Positions 48,955 through 56,891 of a stretch of DNA of 64,000 nt are shown piece after piece. Position numbers and translations under genes: made by a program. The notes under the pieces are model-generated. The model was given only the letters and a program-made list of their open reading frames with translations. It had not been told where the DNA came from and ran no database searches. How positions within the stretch are numbered: position 1 is the first letter of the stretch; each line of letters begins with the position of its first letter. Origin of the DNA: a virus; IMG/VR virus record IMGVR_UViG_3300033153_002993, positions 1-64,000 of that record; one strand, given 5' to 3'.

Positions 48955-49232
48955 TCGTAATGAGGCTCGTCCGACTCGTCCACTTCGACCACGACCTGCC
49001 GGCCGTCAGCCATGCCGATCGCGGAGAACACCTGCCGTAGGGCTCGGATCGTGCGGCCTCGTTTGCCGATGATCCGGCCCCGGTCTTGGGGGAGCACGTA
49101 GAGGTGCAGGACCAGCTTCGGGCCGACCTGCTCCTCTTCCACTCGAACGTGCACGGGGGTGTCTACGAGTGCCCTGGCAATCTCCGCCAGAAGCGCCCGG
49201 TCTTCAAGAGGATGCTGGGGTCGAGCCTCCAC
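48951..49232 (-). CDS. KH-domain RNA-binding protein (KhpA-like)
   Basis: A 93-residue protein. GTG 49232 follows GGGAGG. The KH signature is DRGRIIGKRGRTIRALRQVF, between beta strands LVLHLYVLP and VVVEVDES. Bacterial KhpA (YlqC) has this layout with GxxG loop GKRG and about 80 residues. It binds single-stranded RNA. With bS21 it may adjust translation of phage messages (inference). Confidence 0.85.
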   Translation of the reverse strand: MEARPQHPLEDRALLAEIARALVDTPVHVRVEEEQVGPKLVLHLYVLPQDRGRIIGKRGRTIRALRQVFSAIGMADGRQVVVEVDESDEPHYD

Positions 49233-49458
49233 CCGTACCTCCCTTCTTCGCTTGTTGGACCTTGTACATGTCGCGCAAGTGCGCCTTCACGAGATCGCAG
49301 TGGTCGAAGTAGTCACAGTCCCAACACGAGGAGAGAGCCTTGGCCTCTTTGCAGAGTTGGACCTTCCGATCCCGGAGTTCCCTCTCAAAGGGCTCCGAGC
49401 CAGGCTTCAGGCCGGCGGCTTCGAGTTCAGCGTGTAGGTTGTCCAGCAAGCGGCTCAC
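49204..49458 (-). CDS. Hypothetical protein with cysteine cluster
   Basis: An 84-residue protein. CWDCDYFDHC and a further Cys form a possible metal site; the rest is helical. Overlaps the KH gene by 29 bases. No family recognised. Confidence 0.5.
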   Translation of the reverse strand: MSRLLDNLHAELEAAGLKPGSEPFERELRDRKVQLCKEAKALSSCWDCDYFDHCDLVKAHLRDMYKVQQAKKGGTGGGSTPASS

Positions 49459-49690
49459 GAGACACCCGCCGCAGTTCGTCTACCACCATGTCGGGGGACT
49501 CGACTGCTGACGCGAAGCACGACTCGTGCGCGACCCCGAAGAGGGACCGCTCCTTCCACTCTCCGCTCTTGATCGTGCCCTTTGCGATACGGATGGCCTT
49601 TGTCGTGACAGGCTTGCCACAGACCACACAACGGTCTTGTTTCCTTGCACCCACGGGCCTGACTATAGGGGAGTTTGCTGGTAGCCACAA
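49427..49690 (-). CDS. Hypothetical zinc-binding protein
   Basis: An 87-residue protein. CVVCGKPVTTKA and a later HESCFAS form a likely zinc site. The first plausible start is TTG 49690, immediately after the upstream stop, with GAGG six bases before it. A TATAGT-like -10 lies inside the coding start (49662-49667). No family recognised. Confidence 0.5.
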   Translation of the reverse strand: MWLPANSPIVRPVGARKQDRCVVCGKPVTTKAIRIAKGTIKSGEWKERSLFGVAHESCFASAVESPDMVVDELRRVSREPLAGQPTR

Positions 49691-49942
49691 CTAGTGCCTC
49701 GTGTCCTTGATCAACTCCACGCTCAACATGCCCCGCGACTTCGAGTACCAGAAGCGCACAGGGCCTCTGTGTTCGTCTGCTCGCTCCAAAGCGTCGGCCG
49801 CCGCAGAGTCCTTCCCGATGACATGCACGACGCCTTCCACCTGCTCGCGAGTGATGACCTGCGCGTCCTCCGCCAGTTGGACAAGCGCGGGGTCGTGCGT
49901 GAAACGCGCCCGCTTGCGTTTCCTTCGTACCGAGTCGTTCAT
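49691..49942 (-). CDS. Hypothetical basic protein, 83 aa
   Basis: Starts MNDSVRRKRKRARFTHDPAL, overlaps the UDG stop by 4 bases. Basic N-terminus, then VIGKDSAAADALERADEH and RFWYSKSRGMLSVELIK. No family recognised; could be nucleic-acid-binding. Confidence 0.55.
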   Translation of the reverse strand: MNDSVRRKRKRARFTHDPALVQLAEDAQVITREQVEGVVHVIGKDSAAADALERADEHRGPVRFWYSKSRGMLSVELIKDTRH

Positions 49943-50619
49943 GCCTCGCCCCCGAACAGCGGTCCCGCGTCCCGCGAGCGCACCTCCATGGCCTTCAGGT
50001 GGCGCATGGCCTTCTTCAGATCGTCCCATGCCGGCTGCTTGTACTCCTCGTTCCGGAGCATCCCAGACGGGTGATACGTCACCTGGAGAGGGAGCTTGTC
50101 CCAGGTGTGGATCTTCTTCCGCATCTGGCCGACAGCCTGCCCTTTGGTCCCCAGAAGCACGTTCCCGGAGACCTTGCCGAGCGCGATGATCATCTTGGGC
50201 CGAACCGCGACGACCTGAGAGGTCCAGATCGGCATGCAGGCTTCAAGTTCGTCGGGCTTCGGGTCCCGGTTGCCAGGTGGATGACAAGCCACAGCGTTGC
50301 AGATGTAGATGTCCTCCCGCTTGTAGCCCATGTGGCCGAGGATCGAGTCCAGGAGTTTGCCAGCGGGACCCACGAACGGCTCCCCCGTCACGTTCTCCTT
50401 CGCCCCGGGGCCTTCACCGATGAAAAGGAAGTCAGGCGACTCCGTGTTGCCCATGCCGTAGACGATCTTGTCCCGGCCCTCGTGGAGACGGCAGCGGGTG
50501 CAGTCCTTGACCTGTTTCTCCCACACCGTCTGGAGTGAGACCTTGCCGATGTTCTCTTCCATCCACGCCTTCCATCCCTCGTCGTCGTAGGGGCACTCCC
50601 AGATGTGACCCCACCTCAT
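49939..50619 (-). CDS. Uracil-DNA glycosylase, family 4 (Fe-S)
   Basis: A 226-residue protein starting MRWGHIWECPYDDEG at ATG 50619, overlapping the upstream stop. Family-4 motifs: DCTRCRL (Fe-S cysteines), FIGEGPGAKENVTGEPFVGPAG and CNAVACHPPGNRDP, late YHPSGMLR. These enzymes remove uracil from DNA. Together with ThyX it suggests care of thymine/uracil balance in phage DNA. Confidence 0.9.
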   Translation of the reverse strand: MRWGHIWECPYDDEGWKAWMEENIGKVSLQTVWEKQVKDCTRCRLHEGRDKIVYGMGNTESPDFLFIGEGPGAKENVTGEPFVGPAGKLLDSILGHMGYKREDIYICNAVACHPPGNRDPKPDELEACMPIWTSQVVAVRPKMIIALGKVSGNVLLGTKGQAVGQMRKKIHTWDKLPLQVTYHPSGMLRNEEYKQPAWDDLKKAMRHLKAMEVRSRDAGPLFGGEA

Positions 50620-51167
50620 AGGTACTTGACCTCGACAAGCCCGTGCTCTGGGCACCACATCCCGTCGTATGTTCGAGCGACCCTTCCAGAACAGACCGAG
50701 CACACCTTGCCGCTGTCGCCTGCGAGATCCTCCAGGTACTTCAGGAGCGTCTCGACGGCCGGGCGATAGCGATACGTGAAATTGTGAGCGTTTGCCACTG
50801 ACAGGGCCGCGAATAAATCTTCCCTAACCCTCCTCGCTTCCGCGCGAGTGAGCCCCTCCCCGGTAGCTGCTCCAGGCTGGCCTGTCCTCGTGTTCGTCCC
50901 GGCCGGGTAGACCTTGTACTCCCACGACCCGCTTCCCCCGCGACGGCGCTTGTCGACATCATGGCTGCCGAAACGCGGCTTCCGTAGGTGGCGAAGCTGT
51001 GCCGAGACGGACGACTCCGGGTCGTGCGTCACGGACTTGATCTCTTGGAGCGTCCGCCACTCTCCGTCCGACATGAGGTCACGGATGCGTTCGTGTTGGC
51101 CAGCTAACCGATCCTGGTCGAGCGGCTGGCTGTACGCTGGTCCGCTGAAGTTCGGAGGGTCGCTCAT
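50616..51167 (-). CDS. Winged-helix protein with C-terminal zinc ribbon
   Basis: A 183-residue protein. Residues 28-70 (IRDLMSDGEWRTLQEIKSVT, SAQLRHLRKPRFG) form a winged helix. The C-terminus has CSVCSGRVARTYDGMWCPEH, a zinc ribbon. It opens the UDG operon under a strong promoter; a regulator is likely. No family recognised. Confidence 0.65.
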   Translation of the reverse strand: MSDPPNFSGPAYSQPLDQDRLAGQHERIRDLMSDGEWRTLQEIKSVTHDPESSVSAQLRHLRKPRFGSHDVDKRRRGGSGSWEYKVYPAGTNTRTGQPGAATGEGLTRAEARRVREDLFAALSVANAHNFTYRYRPAVETLLKYLEDLAGDSGKVCSVCSGRVARTYDGMWCPEHGLVEVKYL

Positions 51168-51183
51168 TTACCTTTCACCTTCT

Positions 51184-51240
51184 TGCGAGAAAACTTCTCG
51201 CATCTGCCTAGAACGTACCAGAGAGAGGACGAAACGTCAA
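51184..51240 (-). promoter_or_regulatory. Promoter and leader hairpin for gene 50616-51167
   Basis: TTGACG (51235-51240), 17 bases, TGG-TACGTT (-10 at 51212-51217). Leader TGCGAGAA-AAC-TTCTCGCA (51184-51202) has 8-bp arms and leads into AGAAGG before ATG 51167. Confidence 0.65.
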
Positions 51241-51250
51241 GAGCAAAGGG

Positions 51251-52120
51251 TCAGTCAGCGCGCAGGCTCTTGAGAAAGGTCTCGGCGTAGGGATGGTGTC
51301 TCGGACTCGACGGGTAGGCATACTTCGCGCTCCACCAGTTGTGCGCAACGGGCTTGTAGTGGAGCGATGCCTCGAAGGACGCCTTCATCGCGTCGTTGGC
51401 CGACATGGTGGCCCAGCGGCCGTCCATCTTGCGCCTAAAGTGGTCCTGGTTCCACGCTGCGTGACCGACAGCGAGTTCCGGCTTGCCTTGTGCGACACCG
51501 GGGATCTTCAGAGTGCGATTCAGGGTCAGAGTTTGCATCCGACCCGGGCCGAAACGGTGGTCCCACGTGACCTCTTTACCGCCGCGCTCGTCCACCGCAT
51601 ACGCTTGCACCATCACGCGGTCCATGTGCTGCGCCGTGTCCGCGCGTGCGCTGTTCTCGCGGTGATAGGTGAAGGTCGTGATCGTGTTGCGGACCTCGTG
51701 CTTCGAGCACAACCGGCCCTTGATATCAACCAGGGCGTCGCCAGCCTTGTCGAGGTTGGCGAAGCCGGCCACGTCGTCCTCTTGCCAGTTGAACTCCTCA
51801 TCCGTCTCCCACTCCCCTATGGGGCCGACCCCGAGGAGCGCGTCCATCTTCTGCTCCATGACGCGAAGCTGGTTCACGTCCGGGTAGGGCCATGTCGTGA
51901 GAGCGATCTCGATGGCGTACTTGTCGGCCAGCTTCAGGGCCTTCTCGACGTCCTTGGCCGACCAGGAAAACTCTACAGCCGGGTCAGCGTCGTCGATCAT
52001 GATCGACATGAGGTCGAACTTGAGGGTCTCCGCAAACCATCGGAAGAAGTCCGGCGTCAGGACCATCCGCTTGGAGAGGTCAATCCAGAGCCCGAGGCTG
52101 GTGTCGTTCAGGTCATACAT
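51251..52120 (-). CDS. Hypothetical protein, possible TIM-barrel hydrolase
   Basis: A 289-residue protein. The start LNDTSLGLWIDLSKRMVLTP and the segments LMSIMIDD and IEIALTTWPYP suggest repeating beta-alpha units of a TIM barrel, as in glycoside hydrolases. The C-terminal part contains HAAWNQDHF and SAKYAYPSSPRHHPY. No catalytic pair can be assigned. Downstream of a weak promoter, single gene. Could be a cell-wall enzyme. Confidence 0.4.
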   Translation of the reverse strand: MYDLNDTSLGLWIDLSKRMVLTPDFFRWFAETLKFDLMSIMIDDADPAVEFSWSAKDVEKALKLADKYAIEIALTTWPYPDVNQLRVMEQKMDALLGVGPIGEWETDEEFNWQEDDVAGFANLDKAGDALVDIKGRLCSKHEVRNTITTFTYHRENSARADTAQHMDRVMVQAYAVDERGGKEVTWDHRFGPGRMQTLTLNRTLKIPGVAQGKPELAVGHAAWNQDHFRRKMDGRWATMSANDAMKASFEASLHYKPVAHNWWSAKYAYPSSPRHHPYAETFLKSLRAD

Positions 52121-52191
52121 GGCGCCTCCTAAGTTTCTCAGAATAGCAGAGTAGGACTTGCCACAGTTACACCCGAGGGTCGCGGGGAAGC

Positions 52192-52398
52192 TCAGGCTCC
52201 GACTTCATCCTTGGTCACCCATAGGCCGCGCGGTTTGCCGCCACACGTGCGGCACTTCAGCACCTCTCGGGTCGTCACGAGGAGCCGGCCGCAGCACGTC
52301 GTCACGTACACGCGCTCGTGGCCCTCGGCAAAGAACTGCGGCGCGATCTGCCGCACCACCTCCATCACGACCGTCCTACCGGCACTTGATTCCGTCAC
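52192..52398 (-). CDS. Small zinc-ribbon protein, 68 aa
   Basis: GTG 52398 (MTESSAGRTVVMEVV) with GGAAGGA upstream. CCGRLLVTTRE and CRTCGGKPRG supply a zinc-binding pair. It overlaps the small membrane protein gene by 23 bases. No family recognised. Confidence 0.5.
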   Translation of the reverse strand: MTESSAGRTVVMEVVRQIAPQFFAEGHERVYVTTCCGRLLVTTREVLKCRTCGGKPRGLWVTKDEVGA

Positions 52399-52576
52399 GT
52401 CGCATCCTTCCCATCTCGCTGGCCATCCTCTCCAGCGCGATGACCTGGCGCTCCTCGATGGTCTGTCCCACCTGCGCGTGGGCCTCGGGGAGCAGTTGCT
52501 TCCGAGCCGCACTGAATAGTGCGATCGACATGAGCGCCGTCGCTACCATGATCAGGAGAACCTGCTTCGGTCTCAT
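52376..52576 (-). CDS. Small membrane or exported protein, 66 aa
   Basis: Starts MRPKQVLLIMVATALMSIAL, a hydrophobic stretch of about 18 residues that serves as a membrane anchor or signal peptide, followed by a charged helix (IEERQVIALERMASEMG). Downstream of the gene at 52573 with ATGA overlap. Possible lysis accessory (holin- or spanin-like) by size only. Confidence 0.5.
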   Translation of the reverse strand: MRPKQVLLIMVATALMSIALFSAARKQLLPEAHAQVGQTIEERQVIALERMASEMGRMRRDGIKCR

Positions 52577-53205
52577 TCCGCACCTCCTCGCCACGTCTGG
52601 AGTGTCTCTTCGATCAGGTTCCGCACCGCGTCCCCACACTCCTCACGTGGCACGTCTTCGTCCTCGTCCAGGGAGTCGGCGACGGTCATACCCATACCGT
52701 CCAGGGCGTCGTAGATTTCGATGGCGATGAGGTCGGGCAGCCGCTTCTCGTCCTTGCCGTGGTCATGCCACGCTGCAACGGCTCTCAGCGCCCTCTCGCG
52801 CGGGTGAAGGTTCCGAGGGTCGGGAACCTCTTTGGGCTCGGGTTCGCTCTCCTCGGACGCTCCTAGCGCCCGCACGAGCCCCTCCGTGAGTAGGGCTAGG
52901 ATGTACTCCTCCGTTTCGAGCAGGAACCGATGGTCCTTGGTGCCCTCAGTCGTTGGGCTCATGCCAACCATTTCGGGCCGGATGAGCACGTGGTCGTTGT
53001 CGAGATCGAGGTAGAGCGCCTTCCAGTCGAGCACGCGGAAGCCCACCGCGAGCCAGGTGAAGAAAGCTCCGTCCACGTACAGGGCTGCCTGTGGGTCCGC
53101 CGTGGCCGGGTGCCTGCCCGTGCTGTACTCCACGCAGAAGTGGTGGCCGAAGCGATGTACCTCGGCCTCCACCTTGCGCTTCATCTCCACGACGTCACCC
53201 ATCAC
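52573..53205 (-). CDS. Hypothetical protein, 210 aa
   Basis: A 210-residue protein with an alpha/beta N-terminus (RFGHHFCVEYSTGRHPATAD, GAFFTWLAVGF) and an acidic Pro-rich stretch near 115-130. The C-terminus is helical. Overlaps neighbours by 4 bases on each side. No family recognised. Confidence 0.6.
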   Translation of the reverse strand: MMGDVVEMKRKVEAEVHRFGHHFCVEYSTGRHPATADPQAALYVDGAFFTWLAVGFRVLDWKALYLDLDNDHVLIRPEMVGMSPTTEGTKDHRFLLETEEYILALLTEGLVRALGASEESEPEPKEVPDPRNLHPRERALRAVAAWHDHGKDEKRLPDLIAIEIYDALDGMGMTVADSLDEDEDVPREECGDAVRNLIEETLQTWRGGAE

Positions 53206-53447
53206 GACACCATCTTCCCGTCAGCCCCGAGGATTGGAGCCATCGCCTTCAGGGTCGCGTGCTCGGCGACCTGGATCACGGTCATGAGAGCCGTCAGCGG
53301 CCCTTCGCCTTCGACAACCAGCGGCACCTCGTCCTGCAAGGCCGTCGCGACATCGCCCTTCATGAGCCGAATGAGCTTCAGAGACTTCATGCTCTGCGAG
53401 GTGGTCGGTTCCGTGATCTCGTCTTGCAGCGTCTTGTCGTTGACCAT
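53202..53447 (-). CDS. Hypothetical protein, 81 aa
   Basis: An 81-residue protein starting MVNDKTLQDEITEPTTSQSM. Mixed helical with VPLVVEGEGPLTALMTVIQV. Its ATG overlaps the stop (TAATG) of a 16-codon frame. No family recognised. Confidence 0.5.
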   Translation of the reverse strand: MVNDKTLQDEITEPTTSQSMKSLKLIRLMKGDVATALQDEVPLVVEGEGPLTALMTVIQVAEHATLKAMAPILGADGKMVS

Positions 53448-53497
53448 TACCAGTCCCAGTCCTTCCTCTCGATCACCACACCCTGCGACTCCGGCAT
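53447..53497 (-). CDS. Possible 16-residue leader peptide
   Basis: ATG 53497 with AGAGG upstream opens a 16-codon frame MPESQGVVIERKDWDW whose TAA overlaps the next ATG. Such tiny frames can couple or regulate the next gene. Only the coupling layout supports it. Confidence 0.3.
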   Translation of the reverse strand: MPESQGVVIERKDWDW

Positions 53498-53505
53498 TGT
53501 ACCTC

Positions 53506-54024
53506 TCAGCAGAACCACCCCCCGATCGAGTTCTTGAGTTGGATCGGGCAGTTCATCTCCAGCATCTTCAGGAATGCCCGTCCTGTCATAGACCGCTCGT
53601 ACTCGTCCACGACAATCTCCTCGTCCAGGTGCTCCCGCGCGAACACTTGGAAGTGGCCTAGCGGTTGCGCCCACGTAAACGAGGCACACGATCGCACCTC
53701 CTCCGGACGCACACTGGCAGGCTTCGCGAAGCCTAGTTCGACCGCTCCTGCTCCTTCTTTGAGCCCGTCCACAGGCACAGGGGCTTTGCCGCAGACAGGG
53801 CACTCGTCGTGCCACTTCGAGTCGTGGTGAACACGCGCCTCCCCGTCCTTGCAGAGCGTCACACCGCAGTCCCAGCAATAGGGGCCTGCCGCCGAACGCT
53901 TGCCGATGTGAAACCGAGGGTCGTCCGAGTCGAGAGACTCATCTTGGTCCCTCTCGGTGTAGAAGTCCGCGTCTTCGGGCTCGAACTCGAAGGTGTGTCG
54001 CGTCAGATAGAAATTCGTTCCCAT
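53506..54024 (-). CDS. Hypothetical protein with zinc sites
   Basis: A 172-residue protein starting MGTNFYLTRHTFEFEPEDAD. CWDCGVTLC and CPVCGKAPV form two CxxC pairs. The rest mixes helix and beta and ends IGGWFC. Short leader from a promoter directly upstream. No family recognised. Confidence 0.6.
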   Translation of the reverse strand: MGTNFYLTRHTFEFEPEDADFYTERDQDESLDSDDPRFHIGKRSAAGPYCWDCGVTLCKDGEARVHHDSKWHDECPVCGKAPVPVDGLKEGAGAVELGFAKPASVRPEEVRSCASFTWAQPLGHFQVFAREHLDEEIVVDEYERSMTGRAFLKMLEMNCPIQLKNSIGGWFC

Positions 54025-54033
54025 GCTATTTCT

Positions 54034-54062
54034 CCTATCCTACAAAGCCCCGCGATAGTCAA
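54034..54062 (-). promoter_or_regulatory. Promoter for gene 53506-54024
   Basis: TTGACT (54057-54062), 17 bases, GATAGG (54034-54039). The spacing is right; the -10 is imperfect. Confidence 0.45.
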
Positions 54063-55054
54063 GACCGGGAGAAGAAGAGCCGCGCCCAGATGCGCTCCAC
54101 CATGTCGATGTGCTGCTTCTCTCCGTCCGAGGCGGCTGACAGCGCGTGAGCCTCCTCGTGGATGAGCGTGGTCAGGGCCTCCTCCGCATCCACGAGCAGT
54201 CGGCGCGAAATCTTCACGAGCCGGGTCTTGCGATCGCAGGTCCCGAGCAGCGCCTCTTGCTTGAAGTCCACGACGTGCAGCCGGTCGAGAAGCGGGCTCA
54301 GGCCCCAACGCCCTCGCCACTCGGCTGTGGCCTCGTGCACAAGGGTCGTCACCTCGCCCAGAACGGTCCTCTCCTCCTCTTCGAGATCTTGCCAGGAGTA
54401 CTCCGCCTCGGCCGCCGTGGCGAGTTCCTGCCTCACCTCAGAGGCACTCCTGACCTTCCTCTCCAGCACCTTCTTCAGGGTGTCACTGACGACGACGCCC
54501 TGGGCTCCGAGGTGATCGAGTTGCTTGCTCTCGGCCATGCCCTCGACAGGGATAGCCCCCTCGCCGTGCTCGGACTTGAACTGCGTAGCCATCGCCTCGG
54601 CGAACTCGTCCGAGTTGTTGTAGCCCATGGACTGAACCTCCTCGGCCTTGTCCTTGAGCATCTTGTAGACGGCCGGGGCGAGCTTTCCGGGGTCCTTCGC
54701 CACGCCTTCCTTCAACATGGCTGAGAGCCGCCAGCGGAGGTCCCACACCTCCACCATGCGACGGTCGCGGTCCATCTTCGCCTTCTTCAGGTCGTAGCCG
54801 TACTCCATCTGCGGCATCGTCGTGCAGTAGATCCCTTTGACGTAGATCTGCCCCTTGCGATCGGGGTGCGTGAGGATGACCCCCTCATCGACTTTGATAT
54901 TGAACTGAGGCTCGTCGTCCACGAGGAAACGAAAGAGCTTGCGCGCCTCCTTCCAGTCGTCGAGCGGCATCTTGATCCGGACCTCAACGCCCGGTCCCTC
55001 GATCTCTCTCGCGCGGGTGCGGACGACCAGCACGAGGTCGCCGAACTTCTTCAC
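54059..55054 (-). CDS. C-terminal part of split GHKL ATPase / HExxH protein
   Basis: A 331-residue protein whose start MKKFGDLVLVVRTRA continues the fold expected after the GHKL N-part; just upstream the same frame reads TEVWTPTIEF, without a start. Its GTG overlaps the upstream stop (GTGA). C-terminal LIHEEAHALSAASD carries an HExxH zinc motif. So either a frame change joined an ancestral GHKL-metallopeptidase fusion or a deletion plus frameshift separated the parts. Product possibly inactive as encoded. Confidence 0.6.
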   Translation of the reverse strand: MKKFGDLVLVVRTRAREIEGPGVEVRIKMPLDDWKEARKLFRFLVDDEPQFNIKVDEGVILTHPDRKGQIYVKGIYCTTMPQMEYGYDLKKAKMDRDRRMVEVWDLRWRLSAMLKEGVAKDPGKLAPAVYKMLKDKAEEVQSMGYNNSDEFAEAMATQFKSEHGEGAIPVEGMAESKQLDHLGAQGVVVSDTLKKVLERKVRSASEVRQELATAAEAEYSWQDLEEEERTVLGEVTTLVHEATAEWRGRWGLSPLLDRLHVVDFKQEALLGTCDRKTRLVKISRRLLVDAEEALTTLIHEEAHALSAASDGEKQHIDMVERIWARLFFSRS

Positions 55055-55344
55055 GAACTCGATCGTCGGCGTCCAGACCTCCGTCTGAGCGCCAGGTCCA
55101 GGCCCTCGCCGAACTCACCTCGCAGGTCGTCTCGTGACGCCTTGCTGGTCTGCCCGAGGAGCAGCGCGTTGCGCGCGAGGTCGGCCCCGATGTTGGAAAG
55201 GCGCAGCCACCCGCGCTCGTACTTCACGGTCATCTTGTGACCGTTCTCCTCCTCCTCGTCCTTAGCGTTCTGGACGATTTCGCGCACACACTCCCATGTC
55301 CCCCAGTGAGAGACGTAGGTGCTCTTGATCGGTAGTATGAACAT
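55051..55344 (-). CDS. GHKL-type ATPase N-part, truncated
   Basis: A 97-residue protein. N-box VREIVQNAKDEEE and glycine box GEFGEGL are the hallmarks of the HATPase fold. After GEGLDLAL the frame turns into RRRSGRRRSSS and stops, while the downstream gene reads the remainder in the -1 frame. Some residues normally between the glycine box and the next strand also appear missing. See 54059-55054. Confidence 0.6.
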   Translation of the reverse strand: MFILPIKSTYVSHWGTWECVREIVQNAKDEEEENGHKMTVKYERGWLRLSNIGADLARNALLLGQTSKASRDDLRGEFGEGLDLALRRRSGRRRSSS

Positions 55345-55364
55345 GCTGCCCTCCTAGCCAGAAT

Positions 55365-56693
55365 CTACTTCCGGCTCCCGTTGCCATTCTTGACCTTGTA
55401 CTCGTGAGCGAACACGGGCGAGCCCTCGACCTTGTTCCGGACGTAGGGCTTGATCTCTTTCGGACGGCACTTGGTCCCTTTCGGGCACTCTTCCGACTTT
55501 GGCCCGCTCCACTGCTTGCGCCAGTACCCCATCACGAGGACGTTGACGGCCTTCTGAGGGCCTCTCTTCGTCCCTGCGTGCCGGACGGCCTCCCGGATGC
55601 TCGGGTCCACCACGACACGGCTCCCGACGACCCAGAAGGGCTTCCGCCGGAGACGCTTGATCTGCTCCCGCACTCGCCGCGTCGTTTTGCCCTTGCGTAG
55701 CTTCGACACGTGGTCGGCGTGCTTGTGGCAGATGTCCGACTCAGGTGCATTCAGGTAGAGCAGGAAGTTGACGACGAACGAGCGGAGCAGGTTTCGTAGC
55801 TGGAGATTGGTGCGGCCCACCCCTGCAAACGCTCCGCCGATCTTGTCGTCTCTCCAGTCGTCACCAGTGACCGTGTGATCGTACTCGATCAACTCCCCTA
55901 CGGTCCTCTCGTCGTCGTACAGCGGCAGAGAGAAATAGAGGATGTTGTCATCCTCTGGCGTGATGCTGTTCTCGTTTGGCTCGCAGAACACGACGATCAG
56001 GAGGCGGCGTCCATAGCCCACATCCTCGGACTCGCGGAACGGTGAGTCGTCGATCGGGAACGACGCCACAATATCGCTGGCAGCCTTGGTCGGGCAGCCC
56101 TCGGCCACGCACAGCGCACGGACCTCGTGGCGTCCCGTCAGGTTGTTCGTGAGGTACATGAGGTCAGGCGGTAGCTCGATGTAGAAGCCCGGAAGCGGCA
56201 TCTTGACGTCGCTCGGCCGCACGCCGGTCAAGCGCGTCGCGAGGAGCGAGTGAGCGAGCCCGTCCCGTAGCTCGAACCAGGCCGGCGTGTCGCTCACCTG
56301 GAGAGCTTGCATGGCCGTGAACGCGAGCGTCGCGTTCAGTGAAGCACTGTTGTCCTCGCCTGCATTGATCTGGTTCACGCCCAGAAAGGGCTCGTAGAAC
56401 CATGCCTCTGGATCGAAGAAGTCGCTGATCCACTGGAGGTCGGTCGGCACCTTGCCCTCGAACATGGCGAGCGTCACCATCGTTCGGAGCGCGGTGACGA
56501 GGCGGAAGACGGGCTCTCCGCGCTTCCATGTGTTCCACGTCGCTTCCGCGTGACGCTTCAGTTCCTTGCCCACTGGATCAGCCGTCTGACGAAACGTCCT
56601 GCGGTCGCCCGAAGGCGTGCCTATCGGAACGGGTCCAGAGGCCCCGTGACGGAGCCAATCGTTATCGGGGACTGGCGGGCGTTTCTTCTTCAT
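55365..56693 (-). CDS. Hypothetical protein, weakly AcrVA2-like
   Basis: A 442-residue protein starting MKKKRPPVPDNDWLRHG at ATG 56693. Segments LLRSFVVNFLLYLNAPESDI and a Trp-rich C-terminal GYWRKQWSGPKS have the layout I recall from AcrVA2-like phage proteins (LLYL box, then a WRxQ box and basic tail). AcrVA2 is an anti-Cas12a protein; homologues are widespread in phages without proven function. Own promoter and hairpin. Assignment is tentative. Confidence 0.4.
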   Translation of the reverse strand: MKKKRPPVPDNDWLRHGASGPVPIGTPSGDRRTFRQTADPVGKELKRHAEATWNTWKRGEPVFRLVTALRTMVTLAMFEGKVPTDLQWISDFFDPEAWFYEPFLGVNQINAGEDNSASLNATLAFTAMQALQVSDTPAWFELRDGLAHSLLATRLTGVRPSDVKMPLPGFYIELPPDLMYLTNNLTGRHEVRALCVAEGCPTKAASDIVASFPIDDSPFRESEDVGYGRRLLIVVFCEPNENSITPEDDNILYFSLPLYDDERTVGELIEYDHTVTGDDWRDDKIGGAFAGVGRTNLQLRNLLRSFVVNFLLYLNAPESDICHKHADHVSKLRKGKTTRRVREQIKRLRRKPFWVVGSRVVVDPSIREAVRHAGTKRGPQKAVNVLVMGYWRKQWSGPKSEECPKGTKCRPKEIKPYVRNKVEGSPVFAHEYKVKNGNGSRK

Positions 56694-56696
56694 CGT

Positions 56697-56765
56697 CTCT
56701 CCTAGCGGGAAGTCATCCCACTTTCGATCTCCCTCAGTCGTACCACATAGCCCGGCGATTGTCAA
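56697..56765 (-). promoter_or_regulatory. Promoter and leader hairpin for gene 55365-56693
   Basis: TTGACA (56760-56765), 17 bases, TGG-TACGAC (-10 at 56737-56742). Leader GGGA-AGTCA-TCCC (56707-56719) then TAGGAGAG. The leader is closely related to the one at 57596-57618. Confidence 0.65.
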
Positions 56766-56777
56766 GCCACAATCTGC

Positions 56778-56891
56778 CTACCCAAGGCAGTCCATGACCG
56801 CTAGGAAGATACTCAGGCCGATCAAGACGCCCATGAAGGGCGCCACCCCGTCCAGCATCCAATCCCACGGCCTCTTGTCGTACCTCACCAT
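56778..56891 (-). CDS. Small membrane protein, 37 aa
   Basis: ATG 56891 lies inside the last codons of gene 56885-57589. The product starts MVRYDKRPWDWMLDGVAP and has a hydrophobic segment FMGVLIGLSIFLAV, one transmembrane helix. Stop 56778. Unknown function; similar small membrane proteins occur in phage early regions. Confidence 0.5.
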   Translation of the reverse strand: MVRYDKRPWDWMLDGVAPFMGVLIGLSIFLAVMDCLG

